Shown here: positions 50,740 to 62,193 of the stretch, one piece after another
How the letters are laid out: the number at the start of each line of letters is the position of its first letter
How positions within the stretch are numbered: the first letter of the stretch is position 1
Assembly (NCBI GenBank): GCA_963693085.1
Contig: OY856414.1
Coordinates: 263,838,001 to 263,902,000 of the forward strand
Direction: 5' to 3'
Origin: Alisma plantago-aquatica
Lineage: Eukaryota > Streptophyta > Magnoliopsida > Alismatales > Alismataceae
DNA length: 64,000 bases
Notes under the pieces: generated by a model
Database searches by the model: none
The model's input: the letters and a program-made list of their open reading frames with translations, nothing else
Told to the model about the DNA's origin: nothing
Position numbers and translations under genes: made by a program

Positions 50740-51190
50740 AGGAGATCAAATTCCTCTGTTCTGATAGACAATTTTTCTACAGGAAGAAAATTGGCGAATC
50801 GTAGCCCAAACTGGAGATAAGAGCCTATTCCGCTCAGATCACCATTTCCCATTTAGAAAATATTTTGTTGGAAGATTCTCGCCCACTTGATTTTCAGAAG
50901 AATTAATCTGCCAAAGCTGTTTTACTAGTAAGGCCAATTGTATTTTTCAGAGAAACCAACCCAACTCCTATGATTTCCCTGGGAAAATAAACTCTCTTGC
51001 AGGTAATAATGTGAATATGATGAAGATCACTCTGCCAAAAGAATTGCTCTTGATCTTGTCAAATCTATATGGATGACATCCACGAAAAGCTTGAAAACAA
51101 CCAGAGCATGAGTAGGTAACACATCAAGGATTGATTTAACTGAAATTCAGCTACCTTGAAGAAATTGACTCTTATGTTTGCATCTTGTCA
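50740..51190 (-). pseudogene. LINE (L1-type) pol C-terminal relic
   Basis: Minus-strand frames give LPTHALVVFKLFVDVIH, then in a shifted frame GWFL, a stop, and IQLALLVKQLWQI, followed by NLPTKYFLNGKW. Plant L1 elements have closely similar text (LPxYxMSxFKLP, GLGFRxL..FNxALLxKQxWR, KAKYFPN) after the reverse transcriptase. Frame changes and stops show a dead fragment. No poly-A end or target duplication was identified. Confidence 0.65.
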
Positions 51191-51454
51191 GCCTGGAGCA
51201 GAATACTCATCAAAGAAGACAGTCCATAGTGAAGAGTGAGGGAGGAAGTAGAGGAAACCCGACCAATGAGAATGGGAAACTTCCTTGTAAACAGCTAATC
51301 ATGTTTAAATACTTTATTCCCAGGATCTGTATCTTAAGAAACTAATCTATGTATTGAGTTTTGGCTCAGAAACTTCCTTGACCTAGAAAAGAATGTGCAT
51401 AAAGTTAGATTTAAGTCAATACTGTATCATCTAGAAAGAAAATATCATCATTTG

Positions 51455-51626
51455 TCCAAAATAATAAAGGAATTCTTATTTGGTGACTAAAACTATTACA
51501 AAGATCTATTTTTTATAGGACAAGAGAGTAAAGAGTAAAGCAGAGACAAGCAATATGGGATAAAAGAAAGAGGATAATAGACAAGACAAGTCTAAAGCCC
51601 ATAACACAATAATAAGAATAAACCAG

Positions 51627-51669
<43 letters not shown>
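51455..51669 (-). repeat. 3' LTR of the Copia element with (AT)n run
   Basis: 215 bp, about 35 of them an AT dinucleotide run near the polypurine side. The polypurine tract GAGAGGGAG (minus strand) lies just outside at about 51670-51680. Confidence 0.88.
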
Positions 51670-51829
51670 CTCCCTCTCAAGATGGAGCATAGATATGAGT
51701 CATGCCCAACTTGTCCATCAACGTAGTGAGTTTGGTTTTTAGAAGAATTTGGGTGAAGACGTTGGCGGCTTGATCTGAAGTATGTGTATATGGCGTAGAG
51801 ATCTGACCAGATAAGACAGCTTCCCGCAC

Positions 51830-52637
51830 AAAAGTGGCAATCAACTTCAATATGTTTAGTGCGTTCATGGAAGGTGGGATTGCTGGCAATAAAGATGGCT
51901 GCTTTGTTGTCACAATGCATTTTAATAGGTTTAGAATCAGAAATACCAAAATCTTTCAAAAGTCCATGGACCCAGAAGAGTTCACACGTAGTATGAGCCA
52001 TCGCTCGATGCTCATCTTCAACACTAGAATGGCCAACTATGGTTTGCTTCTTGTATCGCTAGGTGACTAGGTTACCACCGACAAAGGTGCAGTACCCAGA
52101 TGTATATTTGCAATCTATCTTGTTTCTAGCATAGTCAGAATCAGAATAGCCAATAAGATTACAATGCCCATGTTTCTTGTAAAGCAAGCCTTTTCCTGGA
52201 GAGCTTTTCAGATACTTCAGAATATGGCATACAACTTCCCAGTAATATTGTCTGGGCTTATCTAGATATCTGCTAACCAGTCCAACAACAGAAGTGATAT
52301 CAACCCTGGTGACAATGAGATGTATAAGTTTCCCTACCATTCGACGATACTGATGATGGTCAGGGTAAGGAGGAGAATTCTCGTCATCCCAGTTAGTATT
52401 AGGATCCAAAGGAGTAGTAGTAGGTTTTGCCCCAAGCATTCCTGTTTCAGATAGGAGGTCCAGAACATATTTCCGTTGTGACAAGCATAGACCAGAGGAT
52501 GAGCGAGAGACCTCAATGCCCAGAAAATATCTCAATTTACCTAAACCTTTGGTAACAAAGTGCTTTTCCAAGTAGTCTTTTGGCCTGGATTCTTGCATGA
52601 TCACTACCAGATAATATGATGTCATCAACATAGACAA
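51830..52637 (-). pseudogene. Copia RT end and RNase H
   Basis: The long frame 52637-52059 reads FVTKGLGKLRYFLGIEVSRS, LCLSQRKYVLDLL, YRRMVGKLIHLIVTRVDITS and SGYCTFVGGN. After a frame change at 52001 the RNase H end reads CELFWVHGLLKDFGISDSKP, MHCDNKAAIFIASNPTFHER and TKHIEVDCHF. These follow the expected order. RNase H residues such as the Asp in CDNKAA remain. Confidence 0.9.
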
Positions 52638-53400
52638 TCATGATTACAAGACCAGAAGTAGTTTTCTTGATAAACACATAGTGATCAGACTGAGACCGAC
52701 AAAATGGAACTTGTGAAGAATGGAACTCAACTTGTCAAACCAGGCTGGGGGACTCTGTTTAAGTCCATAAATTGCTTTGCGCAGGCGACCGACTTTGGAT
52801 GACTCCCCCTTAATTACAAACCTGAGAGGCTGCTCCATGTATACTTCCTCATGTAGATCGCCATATAGGAAATCATTTTAACATCTAATTGAAATAAAGA
52901 CCAGTCAGAATCTACTGCCACATAAATAAGTACATGAACAGAGTTCAGGCGAGCAACAAGAGAGGTCTCAAAGTAATCTATGCCATATGTCTGAGTGCAA
53001 CCTTTGGCTAAAAGATGAGCTTTGAGTCTCTCAATAGTTCCAGAGGTTGATATTTGACTGTAAAGATCCATCAACAACCAACTAGTGAACAACCAGTAGG
53101 CGCATCAACCAACTCCCACGTATGTCGATCAGTAAGAGCCTGCATTTCAGATTCCATGGCTTGACGCCATGTAGGATGTTGAAGAGCCTGGGTAGCATTT
53201 TCAGGAATAGAAACAACAAATAGAGCAAAAGTGAAGTTGGAAAAATTAATTCCCAAGCGAGCAATAGAACAAAAATTCCCAATGGAATGCTGAGTGCACG
53301 ACAGAGTTCCTTTGCGTAAACTGATAGGAATATCCAACTTAGAAAATACCTGAGGTGAAGGTGGATCTGCCGACGAGGATGGAGGACTTAGAGGGGCCAT
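52621..53400 (-). pseudogene. Copia reverse transcriptase, frameshifted
   Basis: The RT start reads ALQHPTWRQAMESEMQALTD and HTWELVDAPTG. In another frame follow LLAKGCTQTYGIDYFETSLV and LFQLDVKM, then LRKAIYGLKQSPPAWFDKLS. The catalytic YVDD is encoded at 52621-52632 and is intact, but it lies out of frame with its neighbours. Confidence 0.9.
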
Positions 53401-53562
53401 GGAGGGAGTTGTAGCTTTCAGTCTTCTTTAATACACCTTCAGTGGAGGAGTCGGTGCAACAGTCGTATTCGACAAATCGATATCATCAATCATAGGTAAA
53501 GGAGTATCCACCAGTAAGTCAGATGTCAGTGCTGAGCCCGCAGAAGATTAGAACAACATATG

Positions 53563-54480
53563 CTAAAAAAAGACTACATTGGCAGAAACCACCCACTTAT
53601 TGGTAATTGGATCATAACAACGGTACCCTTTTTGTGTCCTAGAGTACCCCAAGAAAACACACTTGGTAGCATGTGGATCCAATTTGGTTAGACCAAGACG
53701 CAAATTTTTCACAAAGCAGGTACTTCCAAAAATTTGAGGAGGCACAGTAAAGAGGGTGCATTAGGGTATAAAATTTGATATGACACTTGATTTTCAGGAA
53801 CATAAGAAGGCATGCGATTAATGAGATGACATGCAGTGGAAACGACTTGTGGCCAGAAAAATTGGGGGACATTGTAGTGGAAAAGAAGAGTGCGGGCAAC
53901 CTCAAGAAGATGACGATTCTTACATTCGGTAACACCATTCTGTTGAGAGGTGTATGCACAAGAAGTTTAATGAATGGTATCCATTTTTTTGACAAAAATG
54001 ACTCACTGAGGTTTGCATGAATTCAAGGACATTTTCAATACGGAAGATTTTTATAATTTTATCAAACTGGGTATGAATCTTAGCAAAAAAGGATGTGATA
54101 GTATCAACTATGTGCGATCTATCTTTTAACAAAAATAACTAGGTCGTTCTAGTCTTCTAGAGAAATCATCAATAAAACTCATAAAGTACCAAAAACCAGA
54201 AATACTGGAAACAAAACAGGGCCCCCAAATGTTACCATGTACTATATCAAACATATGTTTTAATCCAATACAGTTTTTTCTAGTAAAAGTAGATCTAGTC
54301 TGTTTTCCCAACTGGCATGTCTCACAGTGAAAAACTAAATCAGAAATATCAGGCAATAAGTGCTTCAACTTAGCCGGTGAAGGATGTCCAAAACGATAGT
54401 GCCACTGGAGGCCGATCACAAAAGTAGTTAGTAGCGCAACAGTCTTCAACGTGTCCAGGTAGTATAAGCCATATGGTCCC
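53563..54480 (-). pseudogene. Copia integrase, catalytic Asp residues changed
   Basis: The zinc-binding part reads WHYRFGHPSPAKLKHLLPDI and CETCQLGKQTRSTF. The core reads DIVHGNIWGP, where the usual Asp of S-D-x-W-G-P is Asn. Later, after a frameshift, it reads IKIFRIENVLEF, where T-D-N is E-N. The C-terminal part at 53745-53563 reads IFGSTCFVKNLR and KCVFLGYSRTQKGYRCYDP. The protein could not catalyse integration. Confidence 0.87.
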
Positions 54481-54788
54481 TCATGGCCTAAACCAATCTT
54501 AATCCTCGTGCACAAATCTTGAAATATAACACCATCTGGGTCAAAAGTTATGGAGCACCGTAGGCTCTTAATAATTTTACTCACAGATAACAGATTTACT
54601 GGGAATTTAGGTACATATAGTGCCGAACGTAATAAAAGACGACCAAGAGTATAGACATTCCCAATTCCAGAAACTGGTGTTTGAGAACCGCCGACAAGAG
54701 TAACATGCAGAATAGTAGAAGTTCTATGCAATTTAGAAAATAAAGTATGATTGCTAGTAATATGGGAGGTTGCACCAGAGTTGATCAC
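54481..54788 (-). pseudogene. Copia protease, active-site Asp to Asn
   Basis: The reading starts INSGATSHITSNHTLF, where active enzymes have D-S-G-A-T. It continues VSGIGNVYTLGRLLL and LYVPKFPVNLLSVSKI, typical of Copia protease. It is fused in frame to the integrase zinc region. Confidence 0.87.
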
Positions 54789-55763
54789 CCATGTATTTTT
54801 ATCAGAATGTGCCAGGAGAGCAAAACTGCCATCAGTAGAGGTCTCAGCGGAGGAAGCCAGTCGAGCTTGGAGTAATTTCTCAAACTCATAGCTGGTCCAT
54901 TCTGCAGAAGGTGGGGCAGACGAGGATGCAACAATGTCGGGTTGGTCTGACGTGACTTGATTTGCTCATGCAGGTTTGCCATGTTGATCCAGCAGCGGCC
55001 TTTAATATCATTTGTTCGTTTGCAGAAGTTGCAGTAGCACTGTTCAGTAGATGAAGAGTCAGAGCCAGACGAGTAAGATCCGCGACTAGGTGCAGTATTA
55101 GAGCGCCCTCGACCACACCCACAACTGCGAAAAGAATCACCAGACCTAACGACAAGTGCAGCTGCATCAAAGGGATCGGGAGAAACTTGAGAGACAAAGG
55201 GTAAGCACTGTACACATTTGCGAACATTTCTCAAGGTAGGCAGAGGATCACTGGATAGGATCTGATCAACAACACCATCAAAGGATTGTAGTGACCTAGC
55301 AAGGAACTGAACGAGCTGAATCTTATTGCGCTGACGTTGGATTTCCTTAATAATTAGCAGTGAGTGGGTGGTAGATCTCAAATTCATCCCAGAGCGCACA
55401 CCACTGATTGTAGTAGCCCTCCACGGAATCAGTATTAGTGTGCTCCTTGGCCAAGTGTTTGAAGATTTCAAACACTTTCTTCGGATTTTGTTGATGAGAG
55501 TACACATGGGAAAGTTGATCCCACATGTCCTTAGCCGTCCGAAGTCGAAGAAGAGATTGGCTGATCTTAGGTTCAACACTGTTGACCATCCAGGTTATAG
55601 CACCAGAGTCCTCCTTAGTCCACATATCACATGCCTGCTTTGTCTTATCATCAACATTTGTAGCAGGAGCAGCTGGGGCATTAATTAGAAAGACGGGAGT
55701 AGCATCCTTGAGCGTTAGCATAAAGCTCGAAAGGAGCAGCCCATGTATAATAGTTGGATCCAT
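54785..55763 (-). pseudogene. Copia gag with damaged zinc knuckle
   Basis: The first frame (55763-55347) reads TWMVNSVEPKISQSLLRLRT, AKDMWDQLSHVYSHQQNPKK and GYYNQWCALWDEFEIYHPLT, a typical Copia gag. A shifted frame continues IQLVQFLARSLQSFDGVVDQ and the zinc knuckle CNFCKRTNDIKGRC, in which the His of CX2CX4HX4C is Asp. The start ATG at 55763 reads MDPTIIHG. Confidence 0.87.
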
Positions 55764-56557
55764 TCAATTTGAAGTAGTGACACAGATTTCGGAGCAGATC
55801 AGTGGACGCCATGAGTTACATAGTATGCAGGACGCAGAAGCAGGCATGAGCATCAGACAAGAGGTAGACGTAGTAGTCAGTAGAAAATTACAGCATAAAC
55901 CCAACACATGGGCAGTAGTAGACTACAAGCAAGAACTAGTAACACCCACACGGGGACCGAAGGTAGCAGCAGGAGATATGAAGCATCAGATCTCAGAAAC
56001 CCACGTAGGGACAATAAAAGAGACAAAAAAACCTGCGCCAACATGGAGGAAGAATTACTCCACCATGAGCGTAGGCAAACAATGAATGAAAACCGATTAA
56101 CCTGTCAACGTGCAATTATTAGAAAGTTGGTGCAGACGTCCAGAGAGTAGCGGGGAAGAGGAGTGATTGGGGTGGCTGGCTAGAGGGAGAGATGTCTAGT
56201 GGATGGAGGGACTTGTGGTGTGGAAGAGGGGAGGGAGGAGAGGAGGCAGTGGCGAGCTGCTTGGAGGAGGGGGGGGGGTGGCGGCGGGGCAAGGGGAGAT
56301 GGTGGTGGTGGCGATGGGTTCGTTAGACAGTGAGGGGCTGACGACGAGATGGGGAGAGGGAGAGGGGGCTGGTGGCGGTGGTGAGAGGGAGAGGAGGAGC
56401 AGGGCTAGGCGGCGACAGGGAGAGGGCTGGCCAACGGGGCCGACCGGATGGGGGGATTGCGACAACAAAGGGGAAGGGAGAAGAGGGGTGGCGGCTAGCT
56501 AGGGTTTTGGGGCATGAATTAGGGTTAGAGAGGGAATGGATTAAGGGGGATTAGGTT
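55764..56557 (-). other. Copia 5' leader with GC-rich low-complexity block
   Basis: Between the primer-binding site and gag. A G-rich, A-poor stretch at 56196-56502 gives open frames on both strands (Pro/Ser-rich on minus, Gly-rich on plus) that are composition artefacts. Confidence 0.6.
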
Positions 56558-56569
56558 GCTCTGATACCA
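56558..56569 (-). other. primer-binding site of the Copia element
   Basis: The minus strand reads TGGTATCAGAGC directly next to the 5' LTR at 56570. Confidence 0.9.
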
Positions 56570-56981
56570 TCTAAAATAATAAAGAAATTCTTATTTGATG
56601 ACTAACACAATTACAGAGATCTCTCTTTTATAGGACAAGAGAGTAAAGAGTAAAGCAAATACAAGCAATATGGGATAAAAGAAAGATGCTAATAGACAAG
56701 ACAAGTCTAAAGCGAGCAGTAGCTCAAGTGGTAGCAGCACGGGGCCCCTCACGAAGGGTCCCGGGTTCGAATCCCCCTGGTGGTGCTGTTCGGAATTGTT
56801 TCTCCCGTAGCGCAGCCGACCTTTGCGCGACTTAATGGGCTATGCTCCTTACGGGATGGGGCTGACCTCCCCAGGTTGGGCTTGGCGAAAGCCTTACGGG
56901 TCTCCTGGGTTACCAAAAAGACAAGTCTAAAGCGCATAACACAATAATAAGAATAAAACCAATAAAATATATATACTAATA
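56570..56981 (-). repeat. 5' LTR of the Copia element, split by a SINE
   Basis: It matches 51455-51669 on both sides of the SINE. Without the SINE and one target copy it is 192 bp. The shorter length is due to a shorter AT run. Confidence 0.88.
56715..56917 (+). mobile_element. tRNA-derived SINE with 17-bp TSD
   Basis: The head contains polymerase III box A (TAGCTCAAGTGG, 56720-56731) and box B (GGTTCGAATCC, 56764-56774) at tRNA-like spacing. A 130-bp body unrelated to tRNA follows, ending in GGTTACC and five A. A 17-bp duplication (AAGACAAGTCTAAAGCG) flanks it at 56698-56714 and 56918-56934. The other LTR of the Copia host lacks it, so it jumped in after the Copia element. Such SINEs borrow LINE enzymes. 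Confidence 0.92.
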
Positions 56982-56986
56982 ATTTG

Positions 56987-57792
56987 CATTTATGAGAAAC
57001 AAAGAAAGCACATCCTAGATTCGAATTCCCATAATAAGACCACTCCTTTCTACATTTTGTGCCATAAGTTTAGATACTATCCCATTATGGAGTATAGGAC
57101 AGGAGGTAAATCCTCCCTATGCTGATCTACAAAAGGACTACAATAACTCACTTCATTCATCATTTAATTAGAACTAAGAATCTAGCAGCAATAATCTGTA
57201 TTTTTAGACGCAAGCCAATTAAATAGGCGAGTCATAGTGCGATCGGTCTCAAAGGCGTAAAAACAAGTAGAATTCTTTACAAGAAAGCAGTGACAACCAT
57301 GATTGCACTATACAGATGGTTTATCTGGAATTCACCATCATCGAAGTATATATTTGACCATGTTGGGGTTGGCTACATGGGTCTTTTTTGTATCAATTCA
57401 ACCAACAATGTGAATCTGAGATGCTTTTCATGTGTTGATAATGTAAATTGAACCTGGGTTTGTAGCTAAGACATGAGCACTTGATTAATGAACCAGAATA
57501 TGATGTAATTGATATACATATGATCTGATTTTGTATGAAATGAAGATATGAAAACATTGTTTTATATGCTATTAAATAGTAATATAATTTATATTGTCCT
57601 ACAAACTGGCTACATATAATCTACAATTAAATTGAAGCTACCATAGTGGCACTTACTAATGGGTCAAAAAATCTCACGTGATTGATATTCATATGATCCA
57701 ACTTATATAGAATAAAGCATGTAACGATATTGTTATATGCTAAAAAACAGTAATAATAATTATATTTTTATAAAAGCTGGCTAAATATATAA
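56987..57792. other. intron sequence, nothing recognised
   Basis: AT-rich. Two phrases around AATATGATGTAATTGATATACATATGATC-type text recur loosely at about 57497 and 57675. No gene or element ends. Confidence 0.45.
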
Positions 57793-57800
57793 TTTACAAA

Positions 57801-58274
57801 CAATGTTTTAAAAATCGGTCTATGCGGCCGCATACAAGGTGCGGACCTCCAAAAAAATGCATTATGGAAATCCCTCCAGAAGCGGACCAAGCCGCATAAT
57901 CGGTTGTACGGCCGCATACAAGGCCGATTACACCCCGATTTTTAGTTAGAGATATTCTGATTTCTTCTATTATACATTTATATTCATCTATGTTTGTTTA
58001 AATATAGATTATAATGCATGTTTGTATTTATTTAAGTTGTGATAATTGCATATTTGCATAATTGCATCCATTATTCTTGTAATTGTACTATTTAGATACA
58101 CAATTGCACAAATTCAATATGTAAATCATGATTAATATATATATATATATATAATAATAATTAATTAAAAAAATCCAAAACCGCATATACTTCCGCATAT
58201 ACTCCCGCATACCGCATATACTCTACAAGGTGACCTCTCCGAACGCATAACGCATACCGCTTTTTGAAACACTG
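57801..58274. mobile_element. hAT-type MITE, CCGCATA words, TSD TTTACAAA
   Basis: Exact 8-bp duplications TTTACAAA occur at 57793-57800 and 58275-58282. The ends read CAATGTTTTAAAAATCGG and, from the right, CAGTGTTTCAAAAAGCGG. GCCGCATA/CCGCATA words cluster at both sides and the middle is AT-rich. No coding. Confidence 0.9.
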
Positions 58275-58293
58275 TTTACAAATAACTAGAAGC

Positions 58294-58778
58294 CATAGTT
58301 GTCTAGGCGCCGACCTCCATGACTTGGGTACCAATTGCCTAGGTGGCTAGCGCCATTGACCTGGCATGCCAGACTTTCTATGTTTTAAAATAATAGTAGA
58401 TTTTACATCTATTAGATATATTTATGTGTATATCTTCAATTACGTAAAGTTAATCGCACAAATTTACCTAGATTGGCTCTTAATGTGACCTAAATTAGGT
58501 CCAACTTTTTCTAATTTGACCTTAATTAAAGTGAATGTGGCCAAATTAAACTTAAATTAGCCTGAATAAAGAAAAGACAAACCCAATTTAGCCCCAGAAT
58601 GACATTACATGACCTACTTTGATAAAAGGGGTTTGATTTAACCTCATATGGTGTCAAAATGACCAAAATTTGGCATAAATAGCCCATACACCCACCGAGT
58701 CCACTGTGGCCTAGGCGCCTAGACTTGGATGCCTTCTCTAGAGCCTAGCCCGCCTAGGTGGGTGCTTTGATAACTATG
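58294..58778. mobile_element. hAT-type MITE, CCTAGGCG family
   Basis: The ends read CATAGTTGTCTAGGCGCC and, from the right, CATAGTTATCAAAGCACC. The flanks CTAGAAGC (58286-58293) and CTTTAAGC (58779-58786) match at 6 of 8 positions, fitting an aged 8-bp duplication. CCTAGGCG words lie at both sides. It starts 19 bp after the end of the previous MITE. Confidence 0.83.
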
Positions 58779-58786
58779 CTTTAAGC

Positions 58787-59285
58787 TAAGATAATCAAAG
58801 TAGTGTATTTGTATTCACATAGTCACAACATACTCCGACTTTTTGAAAAAGTCGCGTTTAAAACGTGAATTTTTCCCTAGAGGTGTGAAACTTCCGAATA
58901 AATCCCAATTCCCGAATATTATGTTTTCTTCCCGTATTATTGACAAACTAATAATGTTTAATGTTTTTTTTTCGCGTTCTATACATTCTTTTCCCGTATT
59001 ATACTGATTGACACTCCAACTTAGTTTGAGACTGTGAGTGCATATATATATGTGTGTATGCGTACATGCATATATAGGTGTATGTATGTAATATATGCAT
59101 GTATATGTAAGTCATAGTTATAGATATATGTATGCAATATATATATATGTATATTTATGTGTATAACATATATATACATTTATCTGTATGCAATACATGT
59201 ATATATCCTCCAATTTTTTCCTAACTTTTTCCCGAATAGTTGCCCATACTTTTACCGTACATTGATCGTTTTTATCCGAATTTCT
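58787..59285. other. intron sequence with ATGTATAT-type repeats
   Basis: Low-complexity TATATGTATG phrases at about 59040-59210. Nothing else recognised. Confidence 0.5.
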
Positions 59286-59290
59286 CATAT

Positions 59291-61781
59291 TGTTAGAGAG
59301 TATATATTAGCCTATTTAGTTAATAGGTTAATTAGTTAGTGGGCCTTTAGATCTCGGTCCATTTAGATTACTTGTGTCCCAAGTCTCATGATTTCTCCCT
59401 TGCTCCTATATATAGGACAGGGATGTACGTCTTTTATTTTGAATCAATATAACATTATTTCTCACATGGTATCAAAGCCCGTTCGCTCCTAGGGAACCCT
59501 AGCCGCCGCCGCAAACAGAAGCCCTAGTCGCCACTCCTCTCTCCGAGAGAGCAACAGGGGCTCCCCCTCCGCCTGCGGGCGACACCCGCCATAGCCATGG
59601 TTTAGGCTGGCCACCCGCCAGGCAAATTCAGACCTCCATGGCTTCTCTTTCTCTTTCTTAAATGATCATATTTTCTTTTCGTACACGGCGCTGTCCTTCC
59701 TGGCTATCTCCTATCTATCCGTCATCTCCTGTCACCATGTCACCATCATCAAGCCGCAGTCGACAACAACTCTCGTCACCGCCGCATCACCCTAGCCGGC
59801 CAGCAGCTACCGCCGCATCACCCTAGCCGGTCAGCAGCTACCGCCACACGTATCCAGCAACAAACAGCCGCCGATCGCAACCGCCGCCAATCCCAGGAGC
59901 AACAATCATCGCAATTGCAACCATCGCCTCTGCCGCTGCATCACTCTGATGTCCTCAGCACCAGCCTTCGCCGCCTCACATGGAGAGGCTTTGCATTTGA
60001 CTCCGCATGCAGCCTCATGGCATGCAATATCTCCGGAGCCGTGCGGGAGACCGGTATCATCTCCTTCGTTGCGGCCAAGTGCTACATCAGCCGAGCGACA
60101 CAATCATCACCATCTTTCGTGTCCGTCCGCTGCTGAGTTGCTGCCCCATTATCCAGCAACCGTATCCCCAGTCGACGATCACACCCTTTAGCCGCCGCCG
60201 CCGTCGTCATCCATGCCCTCGGCTGCTGCTTCACTGCTGCTCTCCATCTCGTCGCTGCTGCCCCAACACATTCGCCTATCCCTGGCTAAAGTGTGGTCAC
60301 CCATCACTCTCCACCGCTACCAATATTTTTCTACTGCCATCCATATACAAAATGCATGTTGATATTCAGATCCTTAATCAGAGCTGTCTTTAGCTAATCA
60401 GATCCATTTTTAAGCCTAATCAGATTTTTTGCGGGGCTCCGTCCCCCGCAATCCCACATTTGTCGGCCTAAGGGCCGAACAAATGCTATTTCAGGTCGGG
60501 ATTAGATCCATTTAATTTTCTACCTGGATCTTACATTGACCCATTTAGCATATTCTCTCCGGTTATCAGTTTCATTCTCCACATATTACACATCTCCATA
60601 TCACAAATTCCTCTCAAATCCACCAATTCCTTTCCCACCCACCTTCATATATCCATTTCTCCACACCAAACACTCACTCTCATCGTATTTGGTGTGCGAG
60701 GGGGACAGAGAGGAGAGGAAGAGATGAGAAGAGAGAGAGCATGTGAGAGTATGTATGAGAGAGAGAGTATGATAAGAGATGATATATGTATTCATGCTAC
60801 ATATTCCAATTTATCTTCATGGAGTTTCATTCAACACACCTATTCTCCACTTTCAGACAACATTATCAATCTTGATGCATTCTTGAGAGACAGATGGGTG
60901 CTTCTTCAGACTTCTCAAAAGCTCAGTAATTTCTAGCCTGCCAAGTCTACATCCGCAAGGTTGATTCATCCAAATTTATCTTCACCGGGCTGCTTCATCA
61001 CGTCTTCTCCGAGCTACAATTGTTCTTACGACATCGCCTTCCGCCTGATCTACTTGGGACTTTCCTTGATGGATGATCTCCTTTCCCGTCAAGCCCCCAA
61101 GGTTCATGCGCCAAAGTTATGGTACCTGCATCATATCATCAGCACATTGTCCGTTCGTGTTCGTGCCACGTTATGCACGTCTTCTCAGACGCTTTGAAGA
61201 AACCACTACTGCTACATCGTCATTGGAGATCCACATTCGTGCCACGTTAAGTACGTATTCCAGTGAAGATGACGTAGTCGTGGTATTGGTGATCGTCTGC
61301 TCCAAGTGGCGAATTTCTGCTGTAGTATCAGGTTCCATTCTTTAGATGTTCTTCATTCCAGATACACTTCAAAAGACCTTCTTCAAAGCTCGAGGATCTC
61401 CAGCCTGCAGAATACAATTTCAAAGGAAAGAGGCGTCTTCATTATTAATTTAGGGGGTATTGATTAAAGGGGAGTATCAATTTTTTGTATGGGGAGTGAT
61501 ATTCATCTTCTATCTTTGATTTATCATTTTTTTTATCATTTTATCGAGTCATGTAACTCCAAGCTTGGACACGTGTTTCACTCATGATCCATCTTGGGGG
61601 GGAGTGTTAGACAGTATATATTAGGCTATTTAGTTAATATGTTAATTAGTTAGTGGGCCTTTAGTATATCGGTCCGTTTAGATTACTTGTGTCCCAAGTC
61701 TCAGGGTTTCTCCCTTGCTCCTACATATAGGACAATGCTGTACGTCTTTTATTTTGAATCAATATAACATTATTTCTCACA
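59291..61781 (+). mobile_element. non-coding Copia-type LTR element, second family member
   Basis: LTRs of 176 bp (59291-59466) and 177 bp (61605-61781) start TGTTAGA and end CTCACA. The primer-binding site TGGTATCAAAGC follows the left LTR, and the polypurine tract GGGGGGGAG precedes the right LTR. No clean target duplication is visible (CATAT versus CGCAT). The 2.1 kb interior has no gag or pol. It shares a hairpin block and a CACCAAACAC...TTTGGTGT inverted motif with the element at 29497, so the two are related. Confidence 0.87.
60425..60520 (+). other. GC-rich hairpin block, copy in second LTR element
   Basis: TTTTTTGCGGGGCTCCGTCC then CCCGC, followed by GGCCTAAGGGCCGAACAAAT. See 31295-31400 for the counterpart. 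Confidence 0.75.
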
Positions 61782-62193
61782 CGCATAATTGCCGAATTCC
61801 AAAATTTTCAACTCAACCAAACACATACCCGAATACCGAATTTTTGACTGCGTATTCATATACTTATCATCTTTCTAATCATGCATTTAATGTTGATTAC
61901 TAATTATGATGTACACACATGCTTTAAATTAATGTCTATATTCGTATTTTACAAAATCTATATAAGTGGGTTATATATTAGGATATTGTTATGCCATTGT
62001 TTTAGCTTTGGAATCTAAGTGTGATTTCATGACTTATCTGTAAGTTCAATTTTCATTTGGTTGTTAATTAGGTGTCTAATATTGTTGCAACTTGCGACAA
62101 GTAGAATTTCATTCTTTTCTTATTAATACTAGCATCGGGGTACGTGTCTGGGAAAATAGATGATTATTATCGGGTTTTGACTTCTAGGGTTTT
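61782..62193. other. intron sequence, nothing recognised
   Basis: AT-rich with no visible gene or element ends. Confidence 0.45.

Larger units (their letters stand above)
51455..56981 (-). mobile_element. Copia retrotransposon, decayed, TSD ATTTG
   Basis: LTRs lie at 51455-51669 (3') and 56570-56981 (5', lengthened by a SINE), and ATTTG is duplicated at 51450-51454 and 56982-56986. The primer-binding site is at 56558-56569. Minus-strand order is gag, protease, integrase, RT, RNase H, which is diagnostic for Copia. All domains are broken by frameshifts. In element orientation the LTRs run TA...GA rather than TG...CA. Confidence 0.92.

Noticed and set aside
56196..56502. Pro/Ser-rich and Gly-rich open frames
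   Set aside because: They lie in a low-complexity G-rich block in the Copia leader, open on both strands because of composition.
56715..56790. Possible tRNA gene (box A and box B present)
   Set aside because: It is followed by a SINE body and framed by a 17-bp target duplication. No paired acceptor stem could be made out.
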